A program made the translations under genes and the position numbers. Below the pieces are notes generated by a model. The model did not search any database. It saw only the letters and a list, made by a program, of their open reading frames with translations, and was not told where the DNA came from. A stretch of DNA of 64,000 bases from Pseudomonas sp. PH1b (lineage in GTDB: Bacteria; Pseudomonadota; Gammaproteobacteria; Pseudomonadales; Pseudomonadaceae), in assembly GCF_000633395.1 (NCBI RefSeq), contig NZ_AYMU01000004.1, positions 434,001 to 498,000 of the forward strand, read 5' to 3'. Below are positions 54,957 to 64,000 of the stretch, piece by piece (the stretch's first letter is position 1; every line of letters starts with the position of its first letter).

Positions 54957-55889
54957 ATGCCTGGAAAAACACCTGTCATCATCACCTGCGCCGTGACCGG
55001 GGCGATCCACACCCCTTCCATGTCGCCCCATCTGCCGATCACCGCCGGGGAGATCGCCGCCGAGGCGATTGCTGCCGCCGAGGCCGGCGCGGCGATCGTG
55101 CACCTGCATGCGCGGGACCCGGAAGACGGCCGGCCGAGCCAGGACCCAGAGCTGTTCCGGCGTTTCCTGCCGCAGATCAAGGCCGCCAGTGACGTGGTGA
55201 TCAACCTCACCACCGGCGGTGCGCCGACCATGGGCGTCGAGGAGCGCCTGCAACCGGTGCTGGAGTTCAAGCCGGAACTGGCGTCGCTGAACATGGGCTC
55301 GATGAATTTCGGGCTGTACGAAATGCTCAACCGCTTCACCGAGTTCAAGCATGACTGGGAGCGCCCGTACCTGGAGGACAGCGACGATCGGATCTTCCGT
55401 AATACCTTCCGCGATATCGCCCATATCCTCAGCGCCTGTGCCGAAAATCGCACTCGTTTCGAGATCGAGTGCTACGACATCGGCCACCTGTATACCGCGG
55501 CGCATTTCCGTGAGCGCGGCCTGCTCAAGGCACCGCTGTTCATCCAGTCGGTGTTCGGCCTGCGGGGCGGTATCGGTGGGCACCCGGAAGACCTGGCGCA
55601 CATGCGCCGCACTGCCGACCGCCTGTTTGGCGATGACTATCAGTGGTCGATTCTCGGGGCCGGACGCAATCAGATTCCCCTGGCGACCATGGGCCTGGCC
55701 ATGGGCAGCCATGCCCGGGTCGGCCTGGAAGACTCGCTGTGGGATGGCCCCGGCAAGCTGGCGGCGAGCAACGCCGATCAGGTGCGCCGCATCCGCACGG
55801 TGATCGAGGCCCTGGGCGGCCGGGTGGCGACCCCGGATGAGGCCCGGGCCCTGCTCGGGCTCAAGGGGCGTGACCAGGTCGGTTTCTGA
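54957..55889 (+). CDS. beta-keto acid cleavage enzyme (BKACE, DUF849)
   Basis: 310 residues. The zinc-binding HLHARD motif is at residues 49-54 (His49, His51), a further Glu lies in FEIECYD, and GAGRNQIPLATMGLAMGSHARVGLED is the conserved C-terminal stretch. BKACE enzymes convert a 3-keto acid plus acetyl-CoA into acetoacetate and a CoA ester. Known members handle 3-keto-5-aminohexanoate or dehydrocarnitine; the substrate here is unknown. The product CoA ester could enter the divergent beta-oxidation operon. Confidence 0.93.
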   Translation: MPGKTPVIITCAVTGAIHTPSMSPHLPITAGEIAAEAIAAAEAGAAIVHLHARDPEDGRPSQDPELFRRFLPQIKAASDVVINLTTGGAPTMGVEERLQPVLEFKPELASLNMGSMNFGLYEMLNRFTEFKHDWERPYLEDSDDRIFRNTFRDIAHILSACAENRTRFEIECYDIGHLYTAAHFRERGLLKAPLFIQSVFGLRGGIGGHPEDLAHMRRTADRLFGDDYQWSILGAGRNQIPLATMGLAMGSHARVGLEDSLWDGPGKLAASNADQVRRIRTVIEALGGRVATPDEARALLGLKGRDQVGF

Positions 55890-55970
55890 CCCTCAGCCCG
55901 CTTCATGTCAGCGGTCCCGGCTCCTGGCCCGCTGACCATCCCGCATAACAATTACAAAGGGATATGCCCC

Positions 55971-57305
55971 ATGAACACTGCAAGCACCACCGCGCCCCGG
56001 GATCAGCACCAGTTGACCCGCCTGATGTTCCTCAAGCTCATGCCGTTGTTGATCGCGGCCTATGTCCTGAGTTTTCTCGACCGCACCAACATTGCCCTGG
56101 CCAAGCACCAGCTGGATGTCGACCTGGGTATTTCCGCCGCGGCCTACGGACTGGGCGCCGGGTTGTTCATTCTCACTTATGCGCTGTCCGAGGTGCCGAG
56201 CAACCTGATCATGCACAAGGTCGGCGCGCGCTTCTGGATTGCCCGGATCATGGTCACCTGGGGGCTGATCTCCGCCGCCATGGCCTTTGTCCAGGGCGAG
56301 ACCTCGTTCTACGTGCTGCGCCTGCTGCTGGGCATCGCCGAAGCCGGGCTGTTCCCCGGGGTCATGCTGTACCTGACTTACTGGTTCGACCAGCAACAGC
56401 GGGCCCGGGCCACGGGCTACTTTTTACTCGGGGTGTGCCTGGCCAACATCATCGGTGGCCCACTGGGCGCGGCACTGATGAAAATGGATGGGCTCTTGGG
56501 CTGGCACGGCTGGCAGTGGATGTTTTTGCTCGAAGGGCTGCCGGCGGTGTTTTTCGCCTGGGTGGTCTGGCGGCGCCTGCCGGATCGTCCCAGCCACGCA
56601 CCCTGGCTCACTGCCGAGGAAGCCCAGGCCATCGAACAACGCCTGGCCCGTGAGGCCGACGAGGGGGCGGGGCAGGCTGGGCACTCGTTCAGGCAATGCT
56701 TCACGCCACAGATCCTGCTGGCGATCTTCGTCTACTTCTGTCACCAGATAACCCTCTACACGGTGATCTTTTTCCTCCCCAGCATCATCAGCAAGTACGG
56801 CGCCCTGAGCCTCATGAGTGTCGGCCTGCTGACCTCGCTGCCGTGGCTCGCCGCGGCCCTGGGGGCAATCAGCCTGCCGCGCCTGGCCACCGACCCACAG
56901 CGCGCCCGGCGCTTGCTGGTCAGTGGTTTGCTGGTGATGGCGGCGGGGCTGCTGATCGCCGCGTTTTCCGGGCCGGTCCTCAGCCTGCTGGGCTTCTGCG
57001 TGGCGGCGCTGATGTTCTTCGTGGTGCAGTCGATCATCTTCCTGTACCCGGCGTCGCGGCTCAAAGGTGCGGCCCTGGCCGGCGGCCTGGGTTTCGTCAA
57101 CTCCTGCGGGCTGCTGGGCGGGTTTGTCGGTCCCTCGGTGATGGGAGTGATCGAGATGAGCACGGGCGATGCCATGAACGGCCTTAAGGTGATTGCCCTG
57201 GTGTTGCTGATCGCTGCCGTGGCGGCCTTGCGTCTGCGCCAGGGCCAGGAAGACCGGCGCCCCGTGGCGGCGACGGCGAAGGGCTCCCTGAGCAAGTCCT
57301 GCTGA
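55971..57305 (+). CDS. MFS transporter, anion:cation symporter type
   Basis: 444 residues, 12 predicted membrane helices. SFLDRTNIALAKHQLD and YALSEVPSNLIMHKVG place it in the ACS subfamily, as for the carrier at 43458, to which it is related but not close. It starts at ATG 55971, 81 nt after the BKACE gene, and probably imports the substrate of the SDR/BKACE route. Confidence 0.92.
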   Translation: MNTASTTAPRDQHQLTRLMFLKLMPLLIAAYVLSFLDRTNIALAKHQLDVDLGISAAAYGLGAGLFILTYALSEVPSNLIMHKVGARFWIARIMVTWGLISAAMAFVQGETSFYVLRLLLGIAEAGLFPGVMLYLTYWFDQQQRARATGYFLLGVCLANIIGGPLGAALMKMDGLLGWHGWQWMFLLEGLPAVFFAWVVWRRLPDRPSHAPWLTAEEAQAIEQRLAREADEGAGQAGHSFRQCFTPQILLAIFVYFCHQITLYTVIFFLPSIISKYGALSLMSVGLLTSLPWLAAALGAISLPRLATDPQRARRLLVSGLLVMAAGLLIAAFSGPVLSLLGFCVAALMFFVVQSIIFLYPASRLKGAALAGGLGFVNSCGLLGGFVGPSVMGVIEMSTGDAMNGLKVIALVLLIAAVAALRLRQGQEDRRPVAATAKGSLSKSC

Positions 57306-57404
57306 GTCGCCTGTGAGCGCTGGCGTCCGGTCGCAGATCTTGCCTGGACGCCAACCCCCGGCCCTTTCTACACTGAGCACCGTCTGGGGAATGGGGCATC
57401 GCCG

Positions 57405-58334
57405 ATGAATCGCAATGAACTGCGCAAGGCCGACATCAATCTGATGGTGGTGTTCGAGGCGCTGATGCTTGAGCGCAACGTCACCCGGGTGGCGGAAAAA
57501 CTGTTTCTCGGCCAGCCCACCATCAGCTCGGCCCTCAATCGCCTGCGGGCGATGTTCAATGATCCGCTATTCATCCGCGTTGGCCATCGCATGGAGCCCA
57601 CGGCCCGTGCCGAGCAGATCATCCAGCACCTGTCGCCGGCCCTGGATGCGCTGTCCTCGGCCCTGAGCCTGACCCACGATTTCGACCCCGCCAGCAGCAC
57701 CATGACTTTTCGCATCGGTCTTTCCGACGATGTCGAGTTCGGCCTGCTGCCGCCCTTGCTGCGGGCCTTGCGTCAGGAGGCACCGCAGGTGGTGGTCGTG
57801 GTCCAGCACGTGGATTACTGGCGGATTCCCGACCTGCTGGCCTCCGGCGACATCACCGTCGGCATCAGCCAGCCCCGTGGCCTGCCGGCCAATGCCAAGC
57901 GCAAGCTGCTGCGCCATATCCAGCCCAGCGTGCTGCGGGCCGATGCCAGCGACACGCCGCTGACCCTGGACGAGTATTGCCAGCGCCCCCATGTGCTGGT
58001 GTCCCATACCGCCAACGTGTCCGGTTTTGCCGATGAGTGGCTGGCGGAGATCGGCCGCACCCGCCAGGTGGTGCTCTCGGTGCCGCAGTACAGCTCGTTG
58101 CCGGCCTTGCTCGCCGGTACCAAGCTGATTGCCAGCCTGCCCGATTATGCCGCGGCGGCCATGGCGGCCTCGGGGCAGTTGTACTGCGAGCCGTTCCCGT
58201 TCAAGACCCCGACCCTGGATCTGTCCATGGTCTGGCTCAGCCATGTCGACACCGACCCTGCCGAGCGCTGGCTGCGTTCGCGCCTGGAGGCTTTCATGAG
58301 CGAACGGGCTCCCCTGGCAGTGGCCGGCTCCTGA
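57405..58334 (+). CDS. LysR-family regulator
   Basis: 309 residues. N-terminal winged helix (about 8-68: DINLMVVFEALMLERNVTRVAEKLFLGQPTISSALNR, given here only as its landmarks) and a substrate-binding effector domain. The opening resembles the NodD/LeuO-like branch. It lies 99 nt downstream of the BKACE cassette on the same strand, so it may regulate that cassette or the following LtrA gene. Confidence 0.9.
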   Translation: MNRNELRKADINLMVVFEALMLERNVTRVAEKLFLGQPTISSALNRLRAMFNDPLFIRVGHRMEPTARAEQIIQHLSPALDALSSALSLTHDFDPASSTMTFRIGLSDDVEFGLLPPLLRALRQEAPQVVVVVQHVDYWRIPDLLASGDITVGISQPRGLPANAKRKLLRHIQPSVLRADASDTPLTLDEYCQRPHVLVSHTANVSGFADEWLAEIGRTRQVVLSVPQYSSLPALLAGTKLIASLPDYAAAAMAASGQLYCEPFPFKTPTLDLSMVWLSHVDTDPAERWLRSRLEAFMSERAPLAVAGS

Positions 58335-58421
58335 TAGGCCCCGGCGGCTTGGCGTTGTTCCCGGCTGGCTGCTTTGCTGGGTGAGTCCCCTGTTCAAACC
58401 TCAGATCTGCGGAGAGTGTCC

Positions 58422-59615
58422 ATGAGTCGTTCCCGTTCCCTGTTGCGTGGGCGTGGCAGCCACGACAGCGGCAAGGTTGGCATGGTCGAGCTGTTCTTCG
58501 ACCTGGTGTTCGTGTTCGCCGTGACCCAGCTGTCCCACGCGTTGCTGGCGCACCTGTCCCTGGGCGGGGCGTTGCAGGTGGCCCTGCTGATGGTGGCGGT
58601 GTGGTGGGTGTGGATCTTCACCTCGTGGATCACCAACTGGCTGGACCCGGAAACCCTGCCGATCCGCCTCGGGCTGTTCGTGCTGATGGTGGCCGGGCTG
58701 TTGCTGTCTTCCTCGATCCCCCAGGCCTTTGGCGAGCGCGGCCTGCTGTTCGCCGGGGCCTATGTGTTCATGCAGGTGGGGCGCACCGCCTATTCGTTGT
58801 GGGCGGTGCGGGGCGAGGCGTTGAACATGACCCGCAACTTCCAGCGGATTCTCCTGTGGCTGATGTTCTCGGGCCTCTTCTGGATCGCTGGCGGCCTGCT
58901 GGACGGGCCTCAGCGGCTGTTGTGCTGGGGGCTGGCCCTGACCATCGAAGTGCTATCGCCGTCGCTGTATTTCTGGGTCCCGGGGCTGGGCCGCTCGACC
59001 CTCGAGGACTGGAACGTCGAAGGCAATCACATGGCCGAGCGCTGCGGCCTGTTCGTGATCATTGCCCTGGGCGAGTCGCTGCTGGTCACCGGCGCGACCT
59101 TCGCCGAGCTGCGCACCAGCGTCCAGGGCGTGCTGGGTTTCGTGGTGGCGGTGCTGGGCAGCATCGCCATGTGGTGGGTGTATTTCGACAGCGGCGCCGA
59201 GCGCGCCCACCACCGCATAGCCCACTCCGACGACCCGGGACGCCAGGCCCGGATCGCCTACACCTACCTGCACCTGCTGATCGTCGCCGGGATCATTGTC
59301 AGCGCCGTGGCCGATGAGCTGGTGCTGGTGCATCCGGACCACGCCAGCCCAGCCGGGGGGCTGGTGATCATCGGCGGTCCCTGGCTGTTCCTGCTGGGCT
59401 GCGCGCTGTTCAAGTGGGTGATGAACGATCGGCTGTTGCCGCCGTTGTCGCACCTGGCGGGGCTGGGCTGTTTGCTGCTGTTGTTGTTGCCGGCGGCCTG
59501 GAGCCAGGTGTTTTCCGCACTGGCCCTGGGCAGCCTGACCACCCTGGTGATGGTGCTCGTGGCGGCCTGGGAAACCCTGGCGCTGCGTGAACGGGTGGCC
59601 ACGGCCGGGCAATAG
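58422..59615 (+). CDS. low-temperature-requirement protein A (LtrA) family membrane protein
   Basis: 397 residues with about ten to twelve membrane helices. The N-terminal VELFFDLVFVFAVTQLSH segment is the family hallmark, and the conserved GLFVIIALGESL occurs near residue 208. LtrA was named from a Listeria cold-sensitive mutant; the biochemical role is unknown. Start ATG at 58422 with GGAGAG 5 nt upstream. Confidence 0.9.
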   Translation: MSRSRSLLRGRGSHDSGKVGMVELFFDLVFVFAVTQLSHALLAHLSLGGALQVALLMVAVWWVWIFTSWITNWLDPETLPIRLGLFVLMVAGLLLSSSIPQAFGERGLLFAGAYVFMQVGRTAYSLWAVRGEALNMTRNFQRILLWLMFSGLFWIAGGLLDGPQRLLCWGLALTIEVLSPSLYFWVPGLGRSTLEDWNVEGNHMAERCGLFVIIALGESLLVTGATFAELRTSVQGVLGFVVAVLGSIAMWWVYFDSGAERAHHRIAHSDDPGRQARIAYTYLHLLIVAGIIVSAVADELVLVHPDHASPAGGLVIIGGPWLFLLGCALFKWVMNDRLLPPLSHLAGLGCLLLLLLPAAWSQVFSALALGSLTTLVMVLVAAWETLALRERVATAGQ

Positions 59616-59695
59616 GGCCAAGGGCTAATGCGACCGGGGGGCGGCCTTGTGTAGTATGGAGCGCCTTTTACCCCTGACTGACCGGGAGCTCTGCC

Positions 59696-60055
59696 ATGCC
59701 GCACCTGTACATGGAATACACCGCCAACCTGCCCCAGCTGGACGTCGACAAAGCGCTGTTGCGGCTCAACCACGGGCTGGTGGCATCCGGGCAGTTTTCC
59801 GATGAATTCGACATCAAGAGTCGGGCGCTGAAAGTCGAGTCGTTCCGGGTCGGTACGGGCCTGGGCGAGCGGGCTTTCGTCCACGTCAAGCTGGCCCTGC
59901 TCAGCGGCCGTTCGCCGGAGATCAAGAAGCAGCTGTCCGAGAGCCTGCTGGCAGTGCTGCAGGACCTGGCGCCCTGGCCGACCCAGCTTCAGGTGCAGTT
60001 GTGCGTGGAGATCATCGACATCGATCGTGCGGCCTACAGCAAGTCCACCAGCTGA
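59696..60055 (+). CDS. 5-carboxymethyl-2-hydroxymuconate isomerase family protein
   Basis: 119 residues, tautomerase superfamily. The catalytic N-terminal proline (Pro2, exposed after removal of Met) is present, followed by HLYMEYTANL as in HpaF/CHMI. HpaF acts in homoprotocatechuate degradation, but no other gene of that route is here, so the role may be different. A GGGAGC site lies 6 nt upstream. Confidence 0.85.
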   Translation: MPHLYMEYTANLPQLDVDKALLRLNHGLVASGQFSDEFDIKSRALKVESFRVGTGLGERAFVHVKLALLSGRSPEIKKQLSESLLAVLQDLAPWPTQLQVQLCVEIIDIDRAAYSKSTS

Positions 60056-60061
60056 CGCTGA

Positions 60062-61009
60062 CTAGCTCAGTTCCAGTTCGGCACAGACCTTGACCACCTG
60101 TTCGCGGAGCCAGGTCTGTGCGCTGTCCTGATCGGTGCGCTGGCTCCACTGCATGTCCAGGGTGAAGCCGGGCAGGCCGCTGGGGGCCTCGCAGTGATTG
60201 AACACCGCTTCATTGGCCAGCAACGCCTGGATGCGCCGCGGCAGGGTGAGGATGAAATCGGTGCCGGTGATCATCTTCAACGCCGCACTGTAGCTGTTGG
60301 AACGGGCGACGATCTGCCGCTTGTGGGCCTGCCGGGCCAGCCAGCCATCCACCATGTTGCTGTCCGAAGTCCAGGGCGTGGGAAACACATGACGCCGCTC
60401 GATGAAGGACTGCAGGCTGAATCGCGGTTCCTGGGGCGGTGTCGCACGCTTGTCGAAGACGCACACCAGGTCGTCCTCCAGCAGCATCTGCGACTTGAAG
60501 TCGGCATGACTGCGGTGGAAGTTCGGGCCGAAGCAGATCACCAGGTCGACACTGCCATCGCGCAGCTCTTCGGCGGGAATGTCGCTCTCCAGCTTCTGCA
60601 CATTGACCGTCACCGGCAGGTCGGCATAGTCGAAGCCCCTGAGCAGGCGTGGCAGGATCAGCAGCTCGAAGTACTCCGGGGCGCAGAGGGTGAAGGTCAC
60701 CGCCTGGCGGATCGGATCGAAGGCCGGGACGCCGCTGTGGCAGAGGTTGATGCTCTCGAGGATCTTCAGCACGTGGCCGTACATGCTGGTGGCCTTGTAG
60801 GTCGGGCGCATGCCGGTGCGGGTGTGGATGAACAGCTCGTCCTCGAAGCCGTTGCGCAGTTTCTTCAGGCAGTAGCTGACCGTCGACTGGCTGACACAGA
60901 GGGTTTCCGACACCCCGGTGACACTGCTTTGCTCGTACACGGCGATAAAGACCATGAGGTCCTGCATGTCGAGTTTTCTGAGCACATTGCTGATGAGCAT
61001 CCGTTCCAT
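60062..61009 (-). CDS. LysR-family regulator
   Basis: 315 residues from the ATG at 61009; a GTG four codons upstream and an ATG three codons downstream are alternatives without a clearly better ribosome site. N-terminal helix-turn-helix (LRKLDMQDLMVFIAVYEQ, then GVSETLCVSQSTVSYCLKKL) and an effector domain. It is convergent with the CHMI-family gene with 6 nt between stops. Target unknown. Confidence 0.88.
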   Translation of the reverse strand: MERMLISNVLRKLDMQDLMVFIAVYEQSSVTGVSETLCVSQSTVSYCLKKLRNGFEDELFIHTRTGMRPTYKATSMYGHVLKILESINLCHSGVPAFDPIRQAVTFTLCAPEYFELLILPRLLRGFDYADLPVTVNVQKLESDIPAEELRDGSVDLVICFGPNFHRSHADFKSQMLLEDDLVCVFDKRATPPQEPRFSLQSFIERRHVFPTPWTSDSNMVDGWLARQAHKRQIVARSNSYSAALKMITGTDFILTLPRRIQALLANEAVFNHCEAPSGLPGFTLDMQWSQRTDQDSAQTWLREQVVKVCAELELS

Positions 61010-61179
61010 CCCGCTGGGCACCTGGCGCCGGTGGCGCCAAACCGGGTCGATGCTAGCGGAACGATCGTCCTAGTTAAATGCCCGGGGGCGGGATTCGCGG
61101 ACAGCATCGGGACATTAATTTCCGATAATACGACCTGCGCCTTTTCTGCCGGCAAATGCGCGTCCGGCAGCGGGCATTT

Positions 61180-62088
61180 TCAGGCCGTGGCGGTGCTCGG
61201 TCGGCTGCTGCGCACCAGCCCGAACATGCCCAGGGCCACCAGCAGCGCACCGAGTAATTCTCCGGGGCGGGGAGGCTGGCCCAGCCACAGCCAGTGGAAC
61301 AGGGTCAGGCACAGGGTGCTCAGGTAGATGTAGGAAATCACCGTGGACGGAGCGATCACCCCAATCGCCCGGTGCAACAGCCAGAAGGTCGCCAGGGTGG
61401 CGAACAGGGCCAGGTACAGCAGCCACAGCAGGTCGTTGCCACTCAGCAGCACGCCACTGCGCCAGCCGCCACTGGCCAGGCTCGTGACAAACAGGAACAG
61501 CGCACCGAAGAGCATGTTCCAGAAGGTCATGGCGACCGGGCTGCGACCCTGCAGGCTGTGGGCCTTGAAGCGCTGGCTGAGGGGCGAGTACAGGGCCATG
61601 GCCAGGCAACCCAGGGCGTACACCCCCATGGCGTACAGCGATGGCAGTTGCCCGGCGGCTCCCCCTTTGAGAATCAGCAGCAGGGCCCCGGCGCCGGCCA
61701 CCAGCATTGGCAGCAATCGGCGTTGCTGGCCGTTGCCGGGCAGCAGCCAGGCCTCGAACAGCAGCGTCAGCAAGGGCACCAGCGTGAACAGGGTCCCGGT
61801 ATTGACGGCCGAGGTGTAGCGCAGTGCCTCGAACAGCGAACCGAAGTACAGCGCCAGCAACAACCCGAGCACCGCATGGGCGCGCAAGCCGGCCAGGGTC
61901 GTTGGCGAGGTGCCTTTGAGCCACAGCAGGGGCAGGAACATCAGCGCCGAGAACAGCAGGCGCAGGGCGGTCAGCAGCACCGGGTCGATGGCCTGGCTGA
62001 CCTGGGCCGCGGCGAAGAACGAGGCGGCGATCAGCAGGGTCCAGAGCAGCATGCCGAGGTTGGCCTGGGTAAAGCTCACAGGGTTCAT
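61180..62088 (-). CDS. EamA/DMT-family transporter
   Basis: 302 residues with ten predicted membrane helices in two EamA repeats (about 8-135 and 150-290). Drug/metabolite exporters of this family export amino acids or metabolites. Start ATG at 62088 with GGGAGG 5 nt upstream; an adjacent TTG is rejected. It follows the MFS gene by 25 nt on the same strand. Confidence 0.9.
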   Translation of the reverse strand: MNPVSFTQANLGMLLWTLLIAASFFAAAQVSQAIDPVLLTALRLLFSALMFLPLLWLKGTSPTTLAGLRAHAVLGLLLALYFGSLFEALRYTSAVNTGTLFTLVPLLTLLFEAWLLPGNGQQRRLLPMLVAGAGALLLILKGGAAGQLPSLYAMGVYALGCLAMALYSPLSQRFKAHSLQGRSPVAMTFWNMLFGALFLFVTSLASGGWRSGVLLSGNDLLWLLYLALFATLATFWLLHRAIGVIAPSTVISYIYLSTLCLTLFHWLWLGQPPRPGELLGALLVALGMFGLVRSSRPSTATA

Positions 62089-62113
62089 CAACGCCTCCCG
62101 GACGTCTGGTGCT

Positions 62114-63298
62114 TCAGCGGATGTGCTGGGCGTAGTGGCGTGGATTGAAACGCAGCACCATGAGGATCATCAGCAGCATCACCGCGGTCAGCGACCACCA
62201 GGCCCATTCGAAGCTGCCGAGCTGGTCGCGGATCATCCCCGCCAGCAGCGGCGACAGGCCGGCGATCAGGTAGCCGATGCCCTGCACGAAGGCGGTCAGG
62301 CCGCCGGCGCGACGCGGGTCGGGCAAGTGATCGAGGGAGACGATCAGGCTCATGGGAAACAACCCGCCAATGCCCAGGCCCAGCAGGCACGGCCAGAGCA
62401 GGCTGAGGTGTTGCGGGCTGAGGATCAGGCCGCAGAACCCGGCGATGATCAGCAGCAACAGGATCACCAGCACCCGGCGCCGATCCTGGCTGCGGTTGGC
62501 GATGGCCGGCGTGACCAGCCCGGAGATCACTTCCATGGCGGTGAGAAAACCCAGCAACAGGCCGGCGTTCTGTTCGCTCCAGCCGTTCTCCACGTAATAG
62601 GGCGCCAGCCAGGCCAGCACGCAGGTGTAGGAGGCGGTGCCGAGGCCGAAGAACACCGCCAGCAGCCAGGCTCGACGGTTGCCGACAAAGGATTCGCGCC
62701 CGGCGCTGGCGGCGGGCAGGCGGGGCAGGGCGGATCGTTGGGCGTACCAGAACCCCAGGGCCAGCAGGGCCAGGGCGGCCCAGATCGCCAGCGCCAGGCG
62801 CCAGCTGCCGCTGTGATTCATCACCAGTGGGGCAAAGGACGCCGCAATGGCCGCGCCGCCCATGATCGAGGTGACATACAGGCCCATGAACAGCGAGACG
62901 TTGTCGGCAAAGCGCGACTTGATCAGCGCCGGCATCAGGGCCTGGATCAGGGCGATGCCGATGCCCGCCAGTACCGCGCTGAGAATCAGCTCGGCCGCCG
63001 AGTCCATGAACAGCCGCGAGACCGTGGCCAGGCCGATGATCAACAGCGACAGGACCACGGTACGGTGTTCGCCCAGGCGCTGGCTGATGCCCATGCCGAA
63101 GAACATCGCCAGGCCCATGGCCATGACCGGCAGCATGGTCAGCAAGGAGGCCAGGCTGAAACTCAGGGGGATTTCGCCACGGATGCCCGAGAGCAGGGGG
63201 CCGACAGCGGCCATTGACGGTCGCAGATTGAGCGCCACCAGCACCACACTGGCCATCAGCCAGAGGGCGGGGCGGGAGTTTGCACGCACGTTTTCCAT
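62114..63298 (-). CDS. MFS transporter of the CynX/NimT type
   Basis: 394 residues, 12 predicted membrane helices. NLRPSMAAVGPLLSGIR near the start and the FPMSLIVSLDHLPDP segment in the second half are characteristic of the CynX/NimT (cyanate / nitroimidazole) family. Start ATG at 63298, 7 nt behind GAAGG. It lies 160 bp from cynS on the same strand, so a role in cyanate movement is possible but unproven. Confidence 0.88.
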   Translation of the reverse strand: MENVRANSRPALWLMASVVLVALNLRPSMAAVGPLLSGIRGEIPLSFSLASLLTMLPVMAMGLAMFFGMGISQRLGEHRTVVLSLLIIGLATVSRLFMDSAAELILSAVLAGIGIALIQALMPALIKSRFADNVSLFMGLYVTSIMGGAAIAASFAPLVMNHSGSWRLALAIWAALALLALGFWYAQRSALPRLPAASAGRESFVGNRRAWLLAVFFGLGTASYTCVLAWLAPYYVENGWSEQNAGLLLGFLTAMEVISGLVTPAIANRSQDRRRVLVILLLLIIAGFCGLILSPQHLSLLWPCLLGLGIGGLFPMSLIVSLDHLPDPRRAGGLTAFVQGIGYLIAGLSPLLAGMIRDQLGSFEWAWWSLTAVMLLMILMVLRFNPRHYAQHIR

Positions 63299-63397
63299 AA
63301 TCAGGCCTTCAAGGAACAGGGGCTGATTAGGCGTTGGCGGGCGGGGGAGGGGCAAATCAGAAAGTCTGCAGGGCGACCTAAAAACTAAATAGCAGAG

Positions 63398-63460
63398 CAG
63401 CAGCTGCAAGCTTCAAGCGGCAAGCTTGAGGCTTGCGGCTTGAAGCTTGCCGCTGCCCTT
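63398..63460. repeat. palindromic repeat element (REP-like hairpin)
   Basis: Clusters of GCAAGCTTCAAGC and GCTTGAAGCTTGC form a strong imperfect inverted repeat directly after cynS. Similar AAGCTTCAAGC-rich hairpins occur many times between genes in Pseudomonas genomes and can end transcription. Confidence 0.7.
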
Positions 63461-63929
63461 AGAACGGTTTGGTTGGCAGGTATTTGCCGTCCAGGGTGAT
63501 CACGGCGCGGGAGCCACCTTCGGGGTCTTCGACCTTCTTGATGTCCAGCTTGAAGTTGATGGCGCTGATGATGCCGTCGCCGAATTGTTCGTGGACCAGG
63601 GCCTTGAGGGTCGAGCCGTAGACCTGGAGCATTTCATAGAAGCGGTACACCGTCGGGTCGGTGGGGATGCCACCGGCGATGCTGCCGCGCAGCGGGATGC
63701 TCTGCAGCAGGCGGCTGGCGTCCTGGTCCAGGTCGAGCTTGGCGCACACCCGGTCGGCGGCCTCGGCGGGCAGGGCATGCTGGCCCAGCAGGGCAGCGGT
63801 GACGAAGGCCAGGCTCAGCCCGGTGCCGTCGGCAAGCTCCTGCCACGACAGATTCTTGCGCGCCTTGGCGTCGATGATGGTGTCGGCCAGGGCCAGGCGA
63901 GGGGCTTGGGCGAATTGTGATTGCAGCAT
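63459..63929 (-). CDS. cynS: cyanate hydratase (cyanase)
   Basis: 156 residues, identical in length to E. coli CynS. Catalytic Arg96 and Glu99 (VYRFYEML) and Ser122 (GIISAINF) are all conserved. Cyanase converts cyanate and bicarbonate into ammonia and CO2. An AGAGGA site lies 7 nt upstream. An upstream gene may be carbonic anhydrase, which usually resupplies bicarbonate. Confidence 0.96.
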   Translation of the reverse strand: MLQSQFAQAPRLALADTIIDAKARKNLSWQELADGTGLSLAFVTAALLGQHALPAEAADRVCAKLDLDQDASRLLQSIPLRGSIAGGIPTDPTVYRFYEMLQVYGSTLKALVHEQFGDGIISAINFKLDIKKVEDPEGGSRAVITLDGKYLPTKPF

Positions 63930-63965
63930 GGGGCGGTTCCTCTTGGGTGACGAAACGGGCGCTGT

Positions 63966-64000
63966 TCAGGCAGCGCTGGATGGGTGGCTGGCCAGGGCAC
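63966..64000 (-). CDS. possible C-terminal tail of a gene upstream of cynS
   Basis: The frame entering from the right edge ends at a TGA (63966-63968) after ALASHPSSAA, 36 nt before cynS. In many cyn operons the gene here is carbonic anhydrase (cynT), but ten residues cannot confirm that. Confidence 0.3.
   Translation of the reverse strand, partial: ALASHPSSAA

Overview
The window is chromosomal DNA of a Pseudomonas, most likely of the P. fluorescens/protegens/chlororaphis lineage. The reasons are the nadB / algU-mucA-mucB-mucD block, the gcvR-dapA-bamC-purC run ending in tRNA-Ser(CGA), Pseudomonas-style OprD and FecI/FecR genes, and generally GC-rich coding DNA. The lineage is an inference from gene content; no alignment was run.

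Region 1 (1-16.9 kb) is conserved housekeeping. It holds an HDOD protein, ygfZ, sdhE-ygfX, nadB, the AlgU envelope-stress regulon with two AlgU-type promoters, a BepA-like metalloprotease, a TusA-like protein, a PerM-type permease, bcp, gcvR, dapA, bamC, an MBL hydrolase, purC and tRNA-Ser. mucC, present in P. aeruginosa between mucB and mucD, is absent.

Region 2 (17.1-21.8 kb) is a FecI-type sigma factor, a FecR-type regulator and a TonB receptor of haem/hemophore type, behind a putative Fur box.

Region 3 (22.3-39.8 kb) is the most unusual part. It is a chaperone-usher fimbrial locus laid out like P. aeruginosa cupB (pilin, chaperone, usher, second chaperone, CupB5-like exoprotein, tip adhesin). 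It differs in two ways: a two-partner-secretion transporter (TpsB) overlaps the second chaperone gene, and there are three CupB5-like TpsA exoproteins instead of one. The second and third exoproteins are near-identical over about 640 residues and then diverge in their GLUG repeats. Each of the three starts lies about 30 nt behind a similar small inverted repeat.

Region 4 (40-58.3 kb) is a catabolic island for an unidentified carboxylic acid. It holds an IclR regulator, hotdog thioesterase, acyl-CoA ligase, MFS carrier, nitronate-monooxygenase-like flavoprotein, OprD porin, a complementary pair of acyl-CoA dehydrogenases, thiolase and a FadB-like fusion. Divergent from these is a GntR-SDR-BKACE-MFS cassette followed by a LysR gene. 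Two copies of a three-half-site operator (7-3-7-3-7 spacing) sit in front of the two main transcription units and probably define one regulon.

Region 5 (58.4-64 kb) has LtrA, a CHMI-family tautomerase, a LysR regulator, an EamA exporter, a CynX-like MFS permease, a repetitive hairpin element and cyanase (cynS), with the possible tail of an upstream gene at the edge.
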